This document shows, in pieces, positions 32,407-37,901 of a stretch of DNA of 37,901 bases. The stretch covers positions 1 to 37,901 of the forward strand of contig CAYWKU010000033.1 in NCBI GenBank assembly GCA_964459325.1, given 5' to 3'. Each line of letters opens with the position of its first letter. The first letter of the stretch is position 1. This DNA comes from CAYWKU01 sp964459325. Lineage in GTDB: Bacteria > RBG-13-61-14 > CAYWKU01. The notes beneath the pieces are model-generated. The model saw only the letters and a list, made by a program, of their open reading frames with translations, was not told the DNA's origin and searched no databases. The translations under genes were made by a program, and so were the position numbers.

Positions 32407-32517
32407 CACACCTTGACCGCAGGGCGGCTTACGGCGGGGAAAATGAACCTGAGACCGACTCTCACTTTTTTGGTGACGAGCAAATTTCATGCAACCTCCG
32501 GGAGCGGTCAAGGTGTG
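32407..32517. repeat. 111-bp element with 14-bp perfect terminal inverted repeats
   Basis: CACACCTTGACCGC (32407-32420) and GCGGTCAAGGTGTG (32504-32517) are perfect inverted copies 83 bases apart, between the divergent zinc-ribbon and carbamoyltransferase operons. The layout is MITE-like, but I find no target-site duplication and no second copy in the window. A minus-strand GGAGG plus ATG inside it leads into the shadow of the zinc-ribbon gene. It may instead be a paired regulatory site. Confidence 0.5.
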
Positions 32518-32585
32518 AAGCAAGCCCCTCTCCCTGTACGGGAATCCGGGGAAAGTTTCCAGTAGAAACAACCGGTAAGTTACCA

Positions 32586-32888
32586 GTGAGTAATCAATCG
32601 AATTTCGACCCGTGGGAGTTGCCCCGTTTCCGTAATCGCGCCGAGCGTGCGAAGTCGGCCTTATCCCGGCGTTTGTGGGAGGGCTGGAAGCGCTTCGGCA
32701 TGGCGTTGGCCAAGGTTAATCTCTATATCCTTCTGTTTATTATCTACTGGACGGTTTTTGCGGCCACCGCCGTTATAGCTAAGGTGCTCAGTAGGGATTG
32801 GCTTCGCGTGAAGCTCGACCCCCGGCGGATATGGCACACCATGCCTCCGGCTCCCACCGACAAGGAAGAGTTTTACCGGCAATTCTGA
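32586..32888 (+). CDS. Small single-pass membrane protein (SxtJ/DUF5989-like)
   Basis: 100-aa protein with an N-terminal basic, Arg-rich part (RFRNRAERAKSALSRRLWEGWKRFG), one membrane helix at about 43-65 (LYILLFIIYWTVFAATAVIA) and a C-terminal RDWLRVKLDPRRIWHTMPP tail. Small membrane proteins of the SxtJ/DUF5989 type with this tail pattern commonly sit next to NodU/CmcH-type carbamoyltransferases, as here (next gene 19 bases downstream). Start GTG 32586 has only a weak ribosome binding site. Probable inner-membrane partner of the carbamoyltransferase. Confidence 0.6.
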   Translation: MSNQSNFDPWELPRFRNRAERAKSALSRRLWEGWKRFGMALAKVNLYILLFIIYWTVFAATAVIAKVLSRDWLRVKLDPRRIWHTMPPAPTDKEEFYRQF

Positions 32889-32907
32889 AGGCCGGGGCGC
32901 GTTAATA

Positions 32908-34593
32908 ATGGACATACTCGGCATATCCTGCTACTACCACGATTCCGCAGCGGCTTTACTGAGAGACGGCAAAATCGTCGCCGCCGCCCAACAGGAAAGG
33001 TTTTCCCGCGAAAAGCACGACCCTTCCTTTCCCTCCAGAGCGATTGAATATTGCCTCCGGGAGGGCGGAATACGGGGAGAAGACCTCGACCAAGTCGGAT
33101 TTTACGACAAGCCGTTCATAAAGTTCGAGCGGATAATGCTCACCTACCTCCAGACGTTTCCCCGCTCCGTCCGGGCCTTTATGGAAGCAATGCCGCAGTG
33201 GCTGGAAACCAAGCTGTGGGCGCCCGCGAACATCCGGGCCGAAACCGGCTTCCGGGGCAGGCCAATATTCCTCTCGCACCACCTGTCCCACGCCGCTTCA
33301 TCCTTCCTGGTAAGCCCCTTCGACGAGGCCGCCATATTGACGGTGGACGGGGTGGGCGAATGGTCAACCGCCACACTGGGCGAGGGCAGGGGAAACGACA
33401 TCCGGCTGATACGGGACATCCGGTTTCCGCACTCGCTCGGGTTGCTATACAGCGCGCTGACATACTACCTCGGGTTCAAAGTCAACAGCGCCGAATACAA
33501 GGTCATGGGACTGGCGCCTTACGGCGAGCCTTCCTATATGGACAGGTTCCGGGAGCTCGTTTACGTGGACGAGGACGGGGGCATACACTTGAACATGAAA
33601 TACTTCGCTTACCACTACGGCCTCACCATGACCAACCGCCGCTTCGACAAGCTTTTCGGAGACCCCCCGCGTCAACCCGAATCCAAGCTGGAGCAGAGGC
33701 ATTCCGACATCGCCGCCAGCCTCCAGAAGGTTACGGAAGAGGCCGTGTTGAAGATGGCGAACGCCGTGCATCGCGAAACCGGCCACAAAAAGCTGTGCAT
33801 GGCCGGGGGAGTGGCGCTCAACTGCGTGGCAAACGGCAGGGTGCTGCGGGAGACGCCCTTCGACGACGTTTTCATAATGCCCGCCGCCGGGGATGCCGGG
33901 GGCGCGGTGGGCGCGGCGGCTTACATCTACCACACCATCCTGGGCAACCCGCGCGAGAACGCCTGGGACACCGCTTTCCTCGGCCCCGAATGGTCGACCG
34001 GGCAAATCCGCGCGTATCTCGACGATAACGAAATACCCCATCGGGAAATGGAGCGCGACGAGCTTCTGAAAACCACCGCCGGGCTTATCGCCGACCAGAA
34101 GGTGGTGGGGTGGTTCCAGGGACGGATGGAGTTCGGCCCGCGAGCGCTCGGAGCGCGCTCGATACTCGCCGACGCCCGCAACCCGGAAAACAAGGACCGG
34201 GTCAACCTGAAGATAAAGTTCCGTGAAGGCTTCCGGCCTTTCGCGCCCACTGTGCCGGAGGATAAGGTATCGGAATGGTTCGAGCTCGACCGGCCCAGCC
34301 CCTACATGCTGCTGGTGGCGCAGGTGAAAAACGGGCGAATACCCAGCGTCACTCACGTGGACGGCAGCGCCCGCATCCAGACCATCGCAAGGCGCGAAAA
34401 CGAGCTTTATTACGACCTCATATCGGAGTTCGAAAAACTTACCGGCTGCCCGGTCATCATCAACACCAGCTTCAACGTCAGAGGGGAGCCTATTGTCTGC
34501 TCGCCCCACGACGCTTACTCATGCTTCATGCAGACGAACATGGACTACCTGGTGATGGACAGGTTCTTACTGGATAAGAAGAATCAATATTAA
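32908..34593 (+). CDS. NodU/CmcH-family O-carbamoyltransferase
   Basis: 561-aa enzyme that uses carbamoyl phosphate and ATP to make carbamoyl adenylate and transfer the carbamoyl group to an alcohol. N-terminal Kae1-like domain: ILGISCYYHDSAAALL (residues 3-18), FSREKHD, HHLSHAASSF (about 125), LTVDGVGEWST, KVMGLAPYGEP, MAGGVALNCVANG, and PAAGDAGGAVGAA. C-terminal YrdC-like/NodU domain: GRMEFGPRALGARSILAD, FRPFAPTVPE and NTSFNVRGEPIV. All look intact. The natural acceptor is not predictable; the nearby small membrane protein and hexapeptide acyltransferase suggest modification of a surface sugar or lipid-linked molecule. Confidence 0.9.
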   Translation: MDILGISCYYHDSAAALLRDGKIVAAAQQERFSREKHDPSFPSRAIEYCLREGGIRGEDLDQVGFYDKPFIKFERIMLTYLQTFPRSVRAFMEAMPQWLETKLWAPANIRAETGFRGRPIFLSHHLSHAASSFLVSPFDEAAILTVDGVGEWSTATLGEGRGNDIRLIRDIRFPHSLGLLYSALTYYLGFKVNSAEYKVMGLAPYGEPSYMDRFRELVYVDEDGGIHLNMKYFAYHYGLTMTNRRFDKLFGDPPRQPESKLEQRHSDIAASLQKVTEEAVLKMANAVHRETGHKKLCMAGGVALNCVANGRVLRETPFDDVFIMPAAGDAGGAVGAAAYIYHTILGNPRENAWDTAFLGPEWSTGQIRAYLDDNEIPHREMERDELLKTTAGLIADQKVVGWFQGRMEFGPRALGARSILADARNPENKDRVNLKIKFREGFRPFAPTVPEDKVSEWFELDRPSPYMLLVAQVKNGRIPSVTHVDGSARIQTIARRENELYYDLISEFEKLTGCPVIINTSFNVRGEPIVCSPHDAYSCFMQTNMDYLVMDRFLLDKKNQY

Positions 34594-34697
34594 AAAATAT
34601 TTATGGTTTGATGCAAAGAACTATGGGTGATTGTATAGCCAATTCCGCTTTCCTGATAAGGATGTTACGCCGCCCGCAATCGGGTAGTCAACAGGTC

Positions 34698-34720
34698 GTG
34701 GGAGAGACCTGCGGTCTCGA
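34698..34720 (+). repeat. Intergenic hairpin repeat, left copy
   Basis: GTGGGAGAGACC followed by TGCGGTCTCGA forms a small hairpin (GAGACC/GGTCTC). A related sequence lies in opposite orientation at 34942-34965, so the two flank MITE copy 2 as an imperfect inverted pair. Confidence 0.55.
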
Positions 34721-34733
34721 CATGATATTTTTA

Positions 34734-34929
34734 GAGGCCGTTGCAGAATTATGATTTTTCGTTTGGGATGTGTTGACCTTCATCGTGCCGAAAAAGAACC
34801 CCGAATGGACAAGGGGCTTCAGCCCCTTGAATTTCAAGGGGTTAAAACCCCTTGTCTGGAAAAGACATTCTCGGGAAGCTACAGAAAAAAAGCCTTTTCT
34901 CCCCCTGAAGCCTGTTTTGCAACGGCCTC
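34734..34929. mobile_element. MITE-like element, copy 2 (196 bp)
   Basis: Ends GAGGCCGTTGCA and TGCAACGGCCTC are perfect inverted repeats, flanked by a 5-base direct repeat TTTTA (34729-34733 and 34930-34934). The sequence matches copy 1 (12215-12415) apart from a few substitutions and single-base changes, in the same orientation, including the internal AAGGGG hairpins. High identity of two copies 22 kb apart implies recent movement. The rest of the 520-base gap 34594-35113 holds the flanking hairpin repeats, a CCCCCC...GGGGGG hairpin near 35017-35038, and the promoter at 35070. Confidence 0.85.
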
Positions 34930-34941
34930 TTTTATTAATAA

Positions 34942-34965
34942 TCGCGACCGGGAGGTCGCTCCCAC
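34942..34965 (-). repeat. Intergenic hairpin repeat, right copy (inverted)
   Basis: Reads GTGGGAGCGACCTCCCGGTC then GCGA on the minus strand, forming a GCGACC/GGTCGC hairpin. It is an inverted, diverged copy of 34698-34720, 12 bases beyond the right end of the MITE. Confidence 0.55.
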
Positions 34966-35069
34966 GGGGAAAGCCGGGTGGCGTCAGCCACAGGAGAAAT
35001 TTTGCTGCAAGGGAACCCCCCGACTTCAGCTGGGGGGAAACCCCGGCCTACTGCAAGAGCATACCCGCG

Positions 35070-35098
35070 TTGTGCCTTCCCGGGGCTTGGGGTATGCT
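35070..35098 (+). promoter_or_regulatory. Promoter of the hexapeptide acyltransferase gene
   Basis: TTGTGC (35070-35075) and TATGCT (35093-35098) with 17-base spacing; transcription start near 35105 leaves a leader of under ten bases before ATG 35114, with no Shine-Dalgarno. The region is also a hairpin, AGCATACCC (35058-35066) pairing with GGGTATGCT (35090-35098), which overlaps the -10. Confidence 0.45.
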
Positions 35099-35113
35099 AA
35101 AACCCTGTAAGCC

Positions 35114-35758
35114 ATGAACTTCGAGCGCTTATACCTTTCCTGTGTACAGAATTACCGCCGGGCACGGTTTGCGTGCTTCAGGTGGTGGATGAGAAACCGA
35201 TTCACCTTCGGCGACGGGTGTGACATCTACCCACCGGCCATAAGGTTCCACGGGCGGGGAAGGGTGGTATTCGACAGCGGCTGCATCATCGAGCCGGGTG
35301 GTTTCGGGGTACACTTCCGAATCGAAAAAGACGCGCAAATACGATTCGGGCCCACGAGCTGGATAAGGACGTTCTACGCGCCCAACGTTTTCAACTGCGG
35401 GGAGCCGGGAGCTTACATTGAAATAGGCAACGACTCCTTCCTTACGGGAGTTTTTATAAGCGCCAAGAAAAGGGTTACGATAGGCGAGCATTTCACCGCC
35501 GCCTTCGGCGCCCGGATAATGGACAGCGACTTCCACGACACCGACGACGACAACCCCGAAAGCTCCGAGTCGGTGGAGATAGGCGATTACGTGTGGCTGG
35601 GCGCGGATGCGATAGTGTTGCGCGGGGTGAAAATCGGCAGCCATACGGTCATCGGCGCGGGGTCGCTGGTAACTTCCGACATCCCCGACCACTGCTTCGC
35701 CGCCGGACGGCCCGCAAAGCCCGTCAAAACGATAGGGGACAGGTTCAACGCCCGCTAG
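35114..35758 (+). CDS. Hexapeptide-repeat acyltransferase (LbH, maltose O-acetyltransferase-like)
   Basis: 214-aa left-handed beta-helix acyltransferase. After an Arg-rich N-terminus (about residues 1-30) come hexapeptide turns: IRFHGRGRVVFDSGCIIEPG, AYIEIGNDSFLTG, VTIGEHFTAAFGARIMDSDFHD with the catalytic-type His, then VEIGDYVWLGADAIVLRGVKIGSHTVIGAGSLVT and the closing PAKPVKTIG. It matches the WbbJ/maltose acetyltransferase group that O-acetylates sugars, often on surface glycans. The promoter lies a few bases upstream, so it is probably its own unit, close to the carbamoyltransferase. Confidence 0.85.
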   Translation: MNFERLYLSCVQNYRRARFACFRWWMRNRFTFGDGCDIYPPAIRFHGRGRVVFDSGCIIEPGGFGVHFRIEKDAQIRFGPTSWIRTFYAPNVFNCGEPGAYIEIGNDSFLTGVFISAKKRVTIGEHFTAAFGARIMDSDFHDTDDDNPESSESVEIGDYVWLGADAIVLRGVKIGSHTVIGAGSLVTSDIPDHCFAAGRPAKPVKTIGDRFNAR

Positions 35759-35762
35759 AGAT

Positions 35763-35819
35763 GGACAATGGGCTTCACATTGTTGTGTTGCAGTATCAAG
35801 GGGGTAAAACCCCTTGTCC
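35763..35819. terminator. Hairpin cassette between convergent genes (MITE-core-like)
   Basis: GGACAATGGG ... CCCCTTGTCC with an inner AAGGGG-GTAAAA-CCCCTT hairpin (35798-35815) separates the acyltransferase from convergent lexA. It resembles the hairpin core of the MITE but lacks the MITE ends. It could end transcription from either side. Confidence 0.5.
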
Positions 35820-35830
35820 AACATCTTTGC

Positions 35831-36445
35831 TTAACTTATTTTACGGAGTATTCCGGTAACCACACCCTGTATCGTCACCCTTTCGGCGGGATACTGCACC
35901 GGCGCCATTTCGGGGTTGCGGGGCTGGAGCGTTACCGTTTCGCCGTCCGAATAGAACCTCTTCACCGTCGCATCGGAGTCGTCGAGCAGCGCCACCACCG
36001 TCCGGCCGTTCTCGGCGGTCTCCGCCCGACGGACAACGATGTAATCGCCGTCCACGATGTGGTCGTCAATCATGGAGCTGCCGTCCACTCTCAGGACATA
36101 GTTGTCCCCGCCCGCGGCAAGCTCGGCGGGCAGGGAAATCGTCTCGTTATCCTCCACCGCCTCGATGGGCGCACCGGCGGATATGGCGCCCATGAGGGGA
36201 GCCTCGACGGCCGCGGAGCCGGAGGATTCGGCGGAAGGCACTGGCTCCACGCTGCGGGATAAGCCCCGCGAGGCGCGGATGACTCCCTTGGCACGCAAAT
36301 TGTCCAGGTGCACGTGAACGGTGGCCTTGGACCGAAGGCCCACTCCCCGGGCGATTTCCTCCACCGAGGGCGAATATCCGTGCCCCGAGATGAAATCTTC
36401 AATGAAATCAAGTATTTGTCGCTGTCGGGGCGTAAGCGCGGGCAT
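35831..36445 (-). CDS. lexA: LexA repressor
   Basis: 204-aa SOS repressor and self-cleaving serine peptidase. The N-terminal winged helix (residues 1-65) contains RQRQILDFIEDFI and GYSPSVEEIARGVGLRSKAT then VHVHLDNLRAKGVI. The cleavage site is Ala90-Gly91 (ISA/GAP), the catalytic Ser is Ser124 (DGSSMIDDHIVDGD), and the Lys is Lys162 (ATVKRF). I chose ATG 36445 because GGAGG lies directly upstream; the open frame continues to 36514 through the promoter. Its recognition helix looks closer to Gram-positive DinR than to E. coli LexA. Confidence 0.95.
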   Translation of the reverse strand: MPALTPRQRQILDFIEDFISGHGYSPSVEEIARGVGLRSKATVHVHLDNLRAKGVIRASRGLSRSVEPVPSAESSGSAAVEAPLMGAISAGAPIEAVEDNETISLPAELAAGGDNYVLRVDGSSMIDDHIVDGDYIVVRRAETAENGRTVVALLDDSDATVKRFYSDGETVTLQPRNPEMAPVQYPAERVTIQGVVTGILRKIS

Positions 36446-36469
36446 GGTTTTCCTCCGTTTGCGGTCCTT

Positions 36470-36498
36470 ATTATAACCGAACAAAAGGCGAAAATCAA
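36470..36498 (-). promoter_or_regulatory. Promoter of lexA
   Basis: On the minus strand TTGATT (36493-36498) and TATAAT (36470-36475) are separated by 17 bases. Transcription would start about 20 bases before the lexA ATG. Confidence 0.75.
36479..36493 (-). promoter_or_regulatory. Candidate LexA box inside the lexA promoter
   Basis: Between the -35 and -10 the minus strand reads TTTC-GCCTTTT-GTTC, one mismatch from the GTTC-N7-GTTC box known for alphaproteobacterial LexA. The location suits autorepression. An alternative reading as a single half-site CGAAC (Gram-positive type) is also possible. Confidence 0.35.
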
Positions 36499-36536
36499 GC
36501 CCCAATCTGCACAAAAATTAATCACCAATTTTACTA

Positions 36537-36565
36537 TTGACAATCCGGGATTTATGTGTTATAAT
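36537..36565 (+). promoter_or_regulatory. Perfect consensus promoter facing away from lexA
   Basis: TTGACA (36537-36542), 17-base spacer, TATAAT (36560-36565). Predicted start near 36572. The transcript would meet an intrinsic terminator after only about 20 bases, before reaching the genes at 36777-37621. Confidence 0.75.
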
Positions 36566-36590
36566 AATAAATATATGCGTTGATAAAGGA

Positions 36591-36614
36591 AGCACTGAAA
36601 AGTGCTCTTTTTTT
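36591..36614 (+). terminator. Intrinsic terminator just after the consensus promoter
   Basis: AGCACT-GAAA-AGTGCT followed by C and seven T. With the promoter at 36537-36565 this predicts a 40-base transcript, or an attenuator controlling read-through toward 36777. The rest of 36446-36776 holds the promoters described and phased GTTC repeats. Confidence 0.75.
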
Positions 36615-36639
36615 GTTCAGCGGCGTTCGTGACTTGTTC
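36615..36639 (+). promoter_or_regulatory. Helically phased GTTC repeats (possible LexA or other operator)
   Basis: GTTC occurs at 36615-36618, 36625-36628 and 36636-36639, i.e. with 10- and 11-base periods, followed by ATTC at 36645. The second and third form an exact GTTC-N7-GTTC. Repeats on one face of the helix fit a cooperative repressor, for example LexA. Confidence 0.4.
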
Positions 36640-36776
36640 GTATTATTCAAGTTTCACCCAAAGCTAGGGGGTCAGTTTGGAACAAGATGAAAAGGAGTAA
36701 ATTAAATAAGGGTTGACAGCTCTTATTGAGAATGCCATCCTAATAGCAGTAAGTAAGGATTAAGGAGATAACGTCA

Positions 36777-37271
36777 ATGACTGCCAACGAGATGAGTCTA
36801 GAGCGCAGGGGAGAAAAGATTGCTTCCGAAATTGCTAATTCGATTAAGCGAAATCGCATAAACATCTCCAACTTGTTAAATACTGCCATCTCGGCACATA
36901 CTTTAAGCTTAAGACTATTTTATTATACCATCAAGTTGAGATTCCAAACCTACAATCTGGTGAGGGATTTTCATAAGTTGGAAAACACTATTGATGAATG
37001 CTTTAGGCAGAGTAGGTCTGAGGAATGTGAAGGGTGCCCCTTCTTAGAAAAATATTTACCGTCTTTAATTAATGATATTCGGGAACATTGTGAATTAATC
37101 CGTTCCTCTATCAAGAAAATGCAAGAATCTGGGATATCTGAAATAATTATAAAAATCCACCAAGGTTCTCTGTTAGAAATGGAAGATATAGCCGAAAATA
37201 TTATGATAGCAACAGATAGGGAAATAAGGCATTTTATCAGTGAAATACCGAATAGCAATGCATGTCAATGA
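36777..37271 (+). CDS. Hypothetical helical protein, putative partner of RelE-like toxin
   Basis: 164-aa protein, not recognised. It is almost all helical, with a semi-hydrophobic stretch (about residues 37-60) and one small Cys pair (SEECEGCPF, about 82-90). No helix-turn-helix or other antitoxin DNA-binding domain is seen. ATG 36777 has AAGGAG nine bases upstream. Base composition is clearly more AT-rich than the rest of the window, suggesting recent transfer. Its stop overlaps the start of the toxin-like gene by ATGA, which is typical of toxin-antitoxin pairs, so an antitoxin or regulator role is inferred only from position. Confidence 0.65.
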   Translation: MTANEMSLERRGEKIASEIANSIKRNRINISNLLNTAISAHTLSLRLFYYTIKLRFQTYNLVRDFHKLENTIDECFRQSRSEECEGCPFLEKYLPSLINDIREHCELIRSSIKKMQESGISEIIIKIHQGSLLEMEDIAENIMIATDREIRHFISEIPNSNACQ

Positions 37272-37621
37272 AATACAATCTGTGTACCCCTCCCCAGATT
37301 TTCCAAAATGCTCGTAAAAAAATTGAACAAAAGTATAAGGGCGCCGAAAAAGACATTGAAAAGGCAATCAAAGAGTTTTGCGAGAACCCCACAAGCGCTC
37401 ATGAAATACCTGGTTATGGGGGGCAGCTTGCAAAAGTCCGTGCTCCAATTAGGAAACAAAATATTAGTAAAAGACAAGGACTACGTTTGATTTTTTTAAA
37501 AAAAGGAAAAAAGATTACCCCACTATTCATTTATTCTAAAGCCGACTACCCCGGAGAAAGTCAGGTGTTGGAGAGTATTAAAATTGCTTTACGAAGTGTC
37601 TCAGACCAAGGAGATACATAA
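37268..37621 (+). CDS. RelE/HigB-like toxin family protein
   Basis: 117-aa basic protein with the RelE/HigB pattern: helices at the N-terminus (FQNARKKIEQKYKGAEKDIE), PGYGGQLAKVRAPI, then GLRLIFLKKGKKITPLFIYSKADYP and a last helix. RelE/HigB toxins cut mRNA at the ribosome or free. I chose ATG 37268, which overlaps the previous stop by four bases; ATG 37262 is an alternative. AT-rich composition like its partner. The conserved R in KVR and the GLRLIF and YSK elements are present, so it may be active. A weaker alternative is a DUF-type RelE homologue without toxicity. Confidence 0.6.
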   Translation: MKYNLCTPPQIFQNARKKIEQKYKGAEKDIEKAIKEFCENPTSAHEIPGYGGQLAKVRAPIRKQNISKRQGLRLIFLKKGKKITPLFIYSKADYPGESQVLESIKIALRSVSDQGDT

Positions 37622-37654
37622 CGGTTATTTTCAAAAGTGAATTAAAACAAAAAA

Positions 37655-37686
37655 AAGTGTTCCCGTGCCTTCGGCACCCGTACGGG
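37655..37686 (-). terminator. Hairpin with T-run downstream of the right-end gene
   Basis: On the minus strand GTGCC/GGCAC (37665-37669 with 37673-37677) inside an outer CCCGT/ACGGG pairing (37662-37666 with 37682-37686, mutually exclusive folds) is followed by AACACTTTTTTTTG. It fits termination of transcription from the minus-strand gene at 37749. Confidence 0.5.
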
Positions 37687-37748
37687 CTACCCGTGAAATC
37701 AGATGAGATGGGGTGGGCCGCCCTGCGCGTTATGTTTGTGATGGGCCG

Positions 37749-37898
37749 TCATCTCCCCCCTTCCTTCATCCTGGCGGCGATGTGGAATACCACCCACGCT
37801 CCGCAAAGGTCGCAGTCAACGTCGTTGCCGTAGCAGCAGAAGGGGGTGGGTCGTGTCCCACTTTGTGGGGGAAATTCGGATTTTCCCTCCGGGGACAT
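37749..37898 (-). CDS. Small Cys-rich protein, probably partial
   Basis: Open frame of 49 codons from ATG 37898; it may continue beyond the window, since the frame is open to the edge. The C-terminal part PFCCYGNDVDCDLCGAW then VVFHIAARMKEGGR has four Cys in a zinc-ribbon-like spacing. A hairpin and T-run follow at 37655-37686. I do not recognise a family. The bases between 37687 and 37748 hold nothing recognisable. Confidence 0.4.
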   Translation of the reverse strand: MSPEGKSEFPPQSGTRPTPFCCYGNDVDCDLCGAWVVFHIAARMKEGGR

Positions 37899-37901
37899 GT
37901 T

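Noticed and set aside
32077..32490. Minus-strand frame starting at ATG 32490 with a GGAGG upstream
   Set aside because: It starts inside the inverted-repeat element and then runs through the first zinc-ribbon gene in a different frame; the sequence looks like translated repeat rather than protein.
36446..36514. Upstream extension of LexA to 36514
   Set aside because: The extension crosses the lexA promoter; ATG 36445 with GGAGG gives the standard N-terminus.

Overview
The window looks like a chromosomal piece from a moderately GC-rich diderm bacterium. Evidence for two membranes is an outer-membrane beta-barrel protein with a signal peptide, and evidence for a peptidoglycan wall is the recycling enzymes AnmK, AmgK and MurU. 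The gene mix (2-hydroxyacyl-CoA dehydratase/benzoyl-CoA-reductase-type subunits, thiolase-like/DUF35 pairs, B12-type radical SAM enzyme, DUF3795, a TIGR02265/DUF2378-like protein) fits an anaerobic or facultative 'deltaproteobacterial' (Desulfobacterota-like) or related uncultivated lineage. No rRNA or taxon marker is present, so this is inference. GTG and TTG starts are frequent, genes are tightly packed and often overlap by 4 bases.

Layout: (1) 1-740, a hicBA toxin-antitoxin module with its own promoter. (2) 786-4221, an operon of two thiolase-fold proteins that lack the usual catalytic residues, followed by two DUF35 zinc-ribbon/OB proteins. (3) 4240-5144, minus strand: a small unknown gene, a DUF3795 gene and tRNA-Pro(CGG) with promoter and terminator. 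(4) 5186-9123, tightly coupled M20 amidohydrolase, radical SAM/B12 protein and AnmK. (5) 9133-12109, acyl-CoA ligase, PlsC-like acyltransferase and a small unknown gene. (6) 12167-16979, a promoter, a 201-bp MITE-like element, a secreted DUF3604 protein, a TIGR02265-like protein, a P1/S58 peptidase and thymidylate kinase. (7) 16952-20023, minus strand: sugar isomerase-like TIM barrel, AmgK and MurU, then a small unknown gene. (8) 20137-22091, PIN-PhoH ATPase, a cupin and tRNA-Asp(GTC). (9) 22176-29889, two dehydratase subunits, an 855-aa outer-membrane protein, an unknown 480-aa protein and a YhaM-like HD nuclease. (10) 29906-32345, minus strand: three zinc-ribbon proteins, two of them membrane proteins, in one overlapping operon. 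(11) 32407-35758, a 111-bp inverted-repeat element, a small membrane protein with a NodU/CmcH carbamoyltransferase, a second MITE copy, and a hexapeptide acyltransferase. (12) 35831-36639, lexA with its promoter, then a consensus promoter facing the other way that runs into an intrinsic terminator, and helically phased GTTC repeats. (13) 36777-37898, an AT-rich, probably acquired segment with a helical protein overlapping a RelE/HigB-like toxin, and the end of a small Cys-rich gene.

How parts fit together: AnmK, AmgK and MurU are three of the four steps that return anhydro-MurNAc to UDP-MurNAc; the phosphatase MupP is not recognisable here. The two tRNA genes share one promoter design (TTGACAC, 16-base gap, TAACCTTAAAC). 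Three protein-coding transcription units have good promoters placed so close to the start codon that leaderless or near-leaderless mRNAs are expected. The strongest candidates for something undescribed are the three-gene zinc-ribbon operon, the RelE-like toxin with a non-canonical partner behind a promoter-terminator leader, and the thiolase-like/DUF35 quartet without the thiolase nucleophile.
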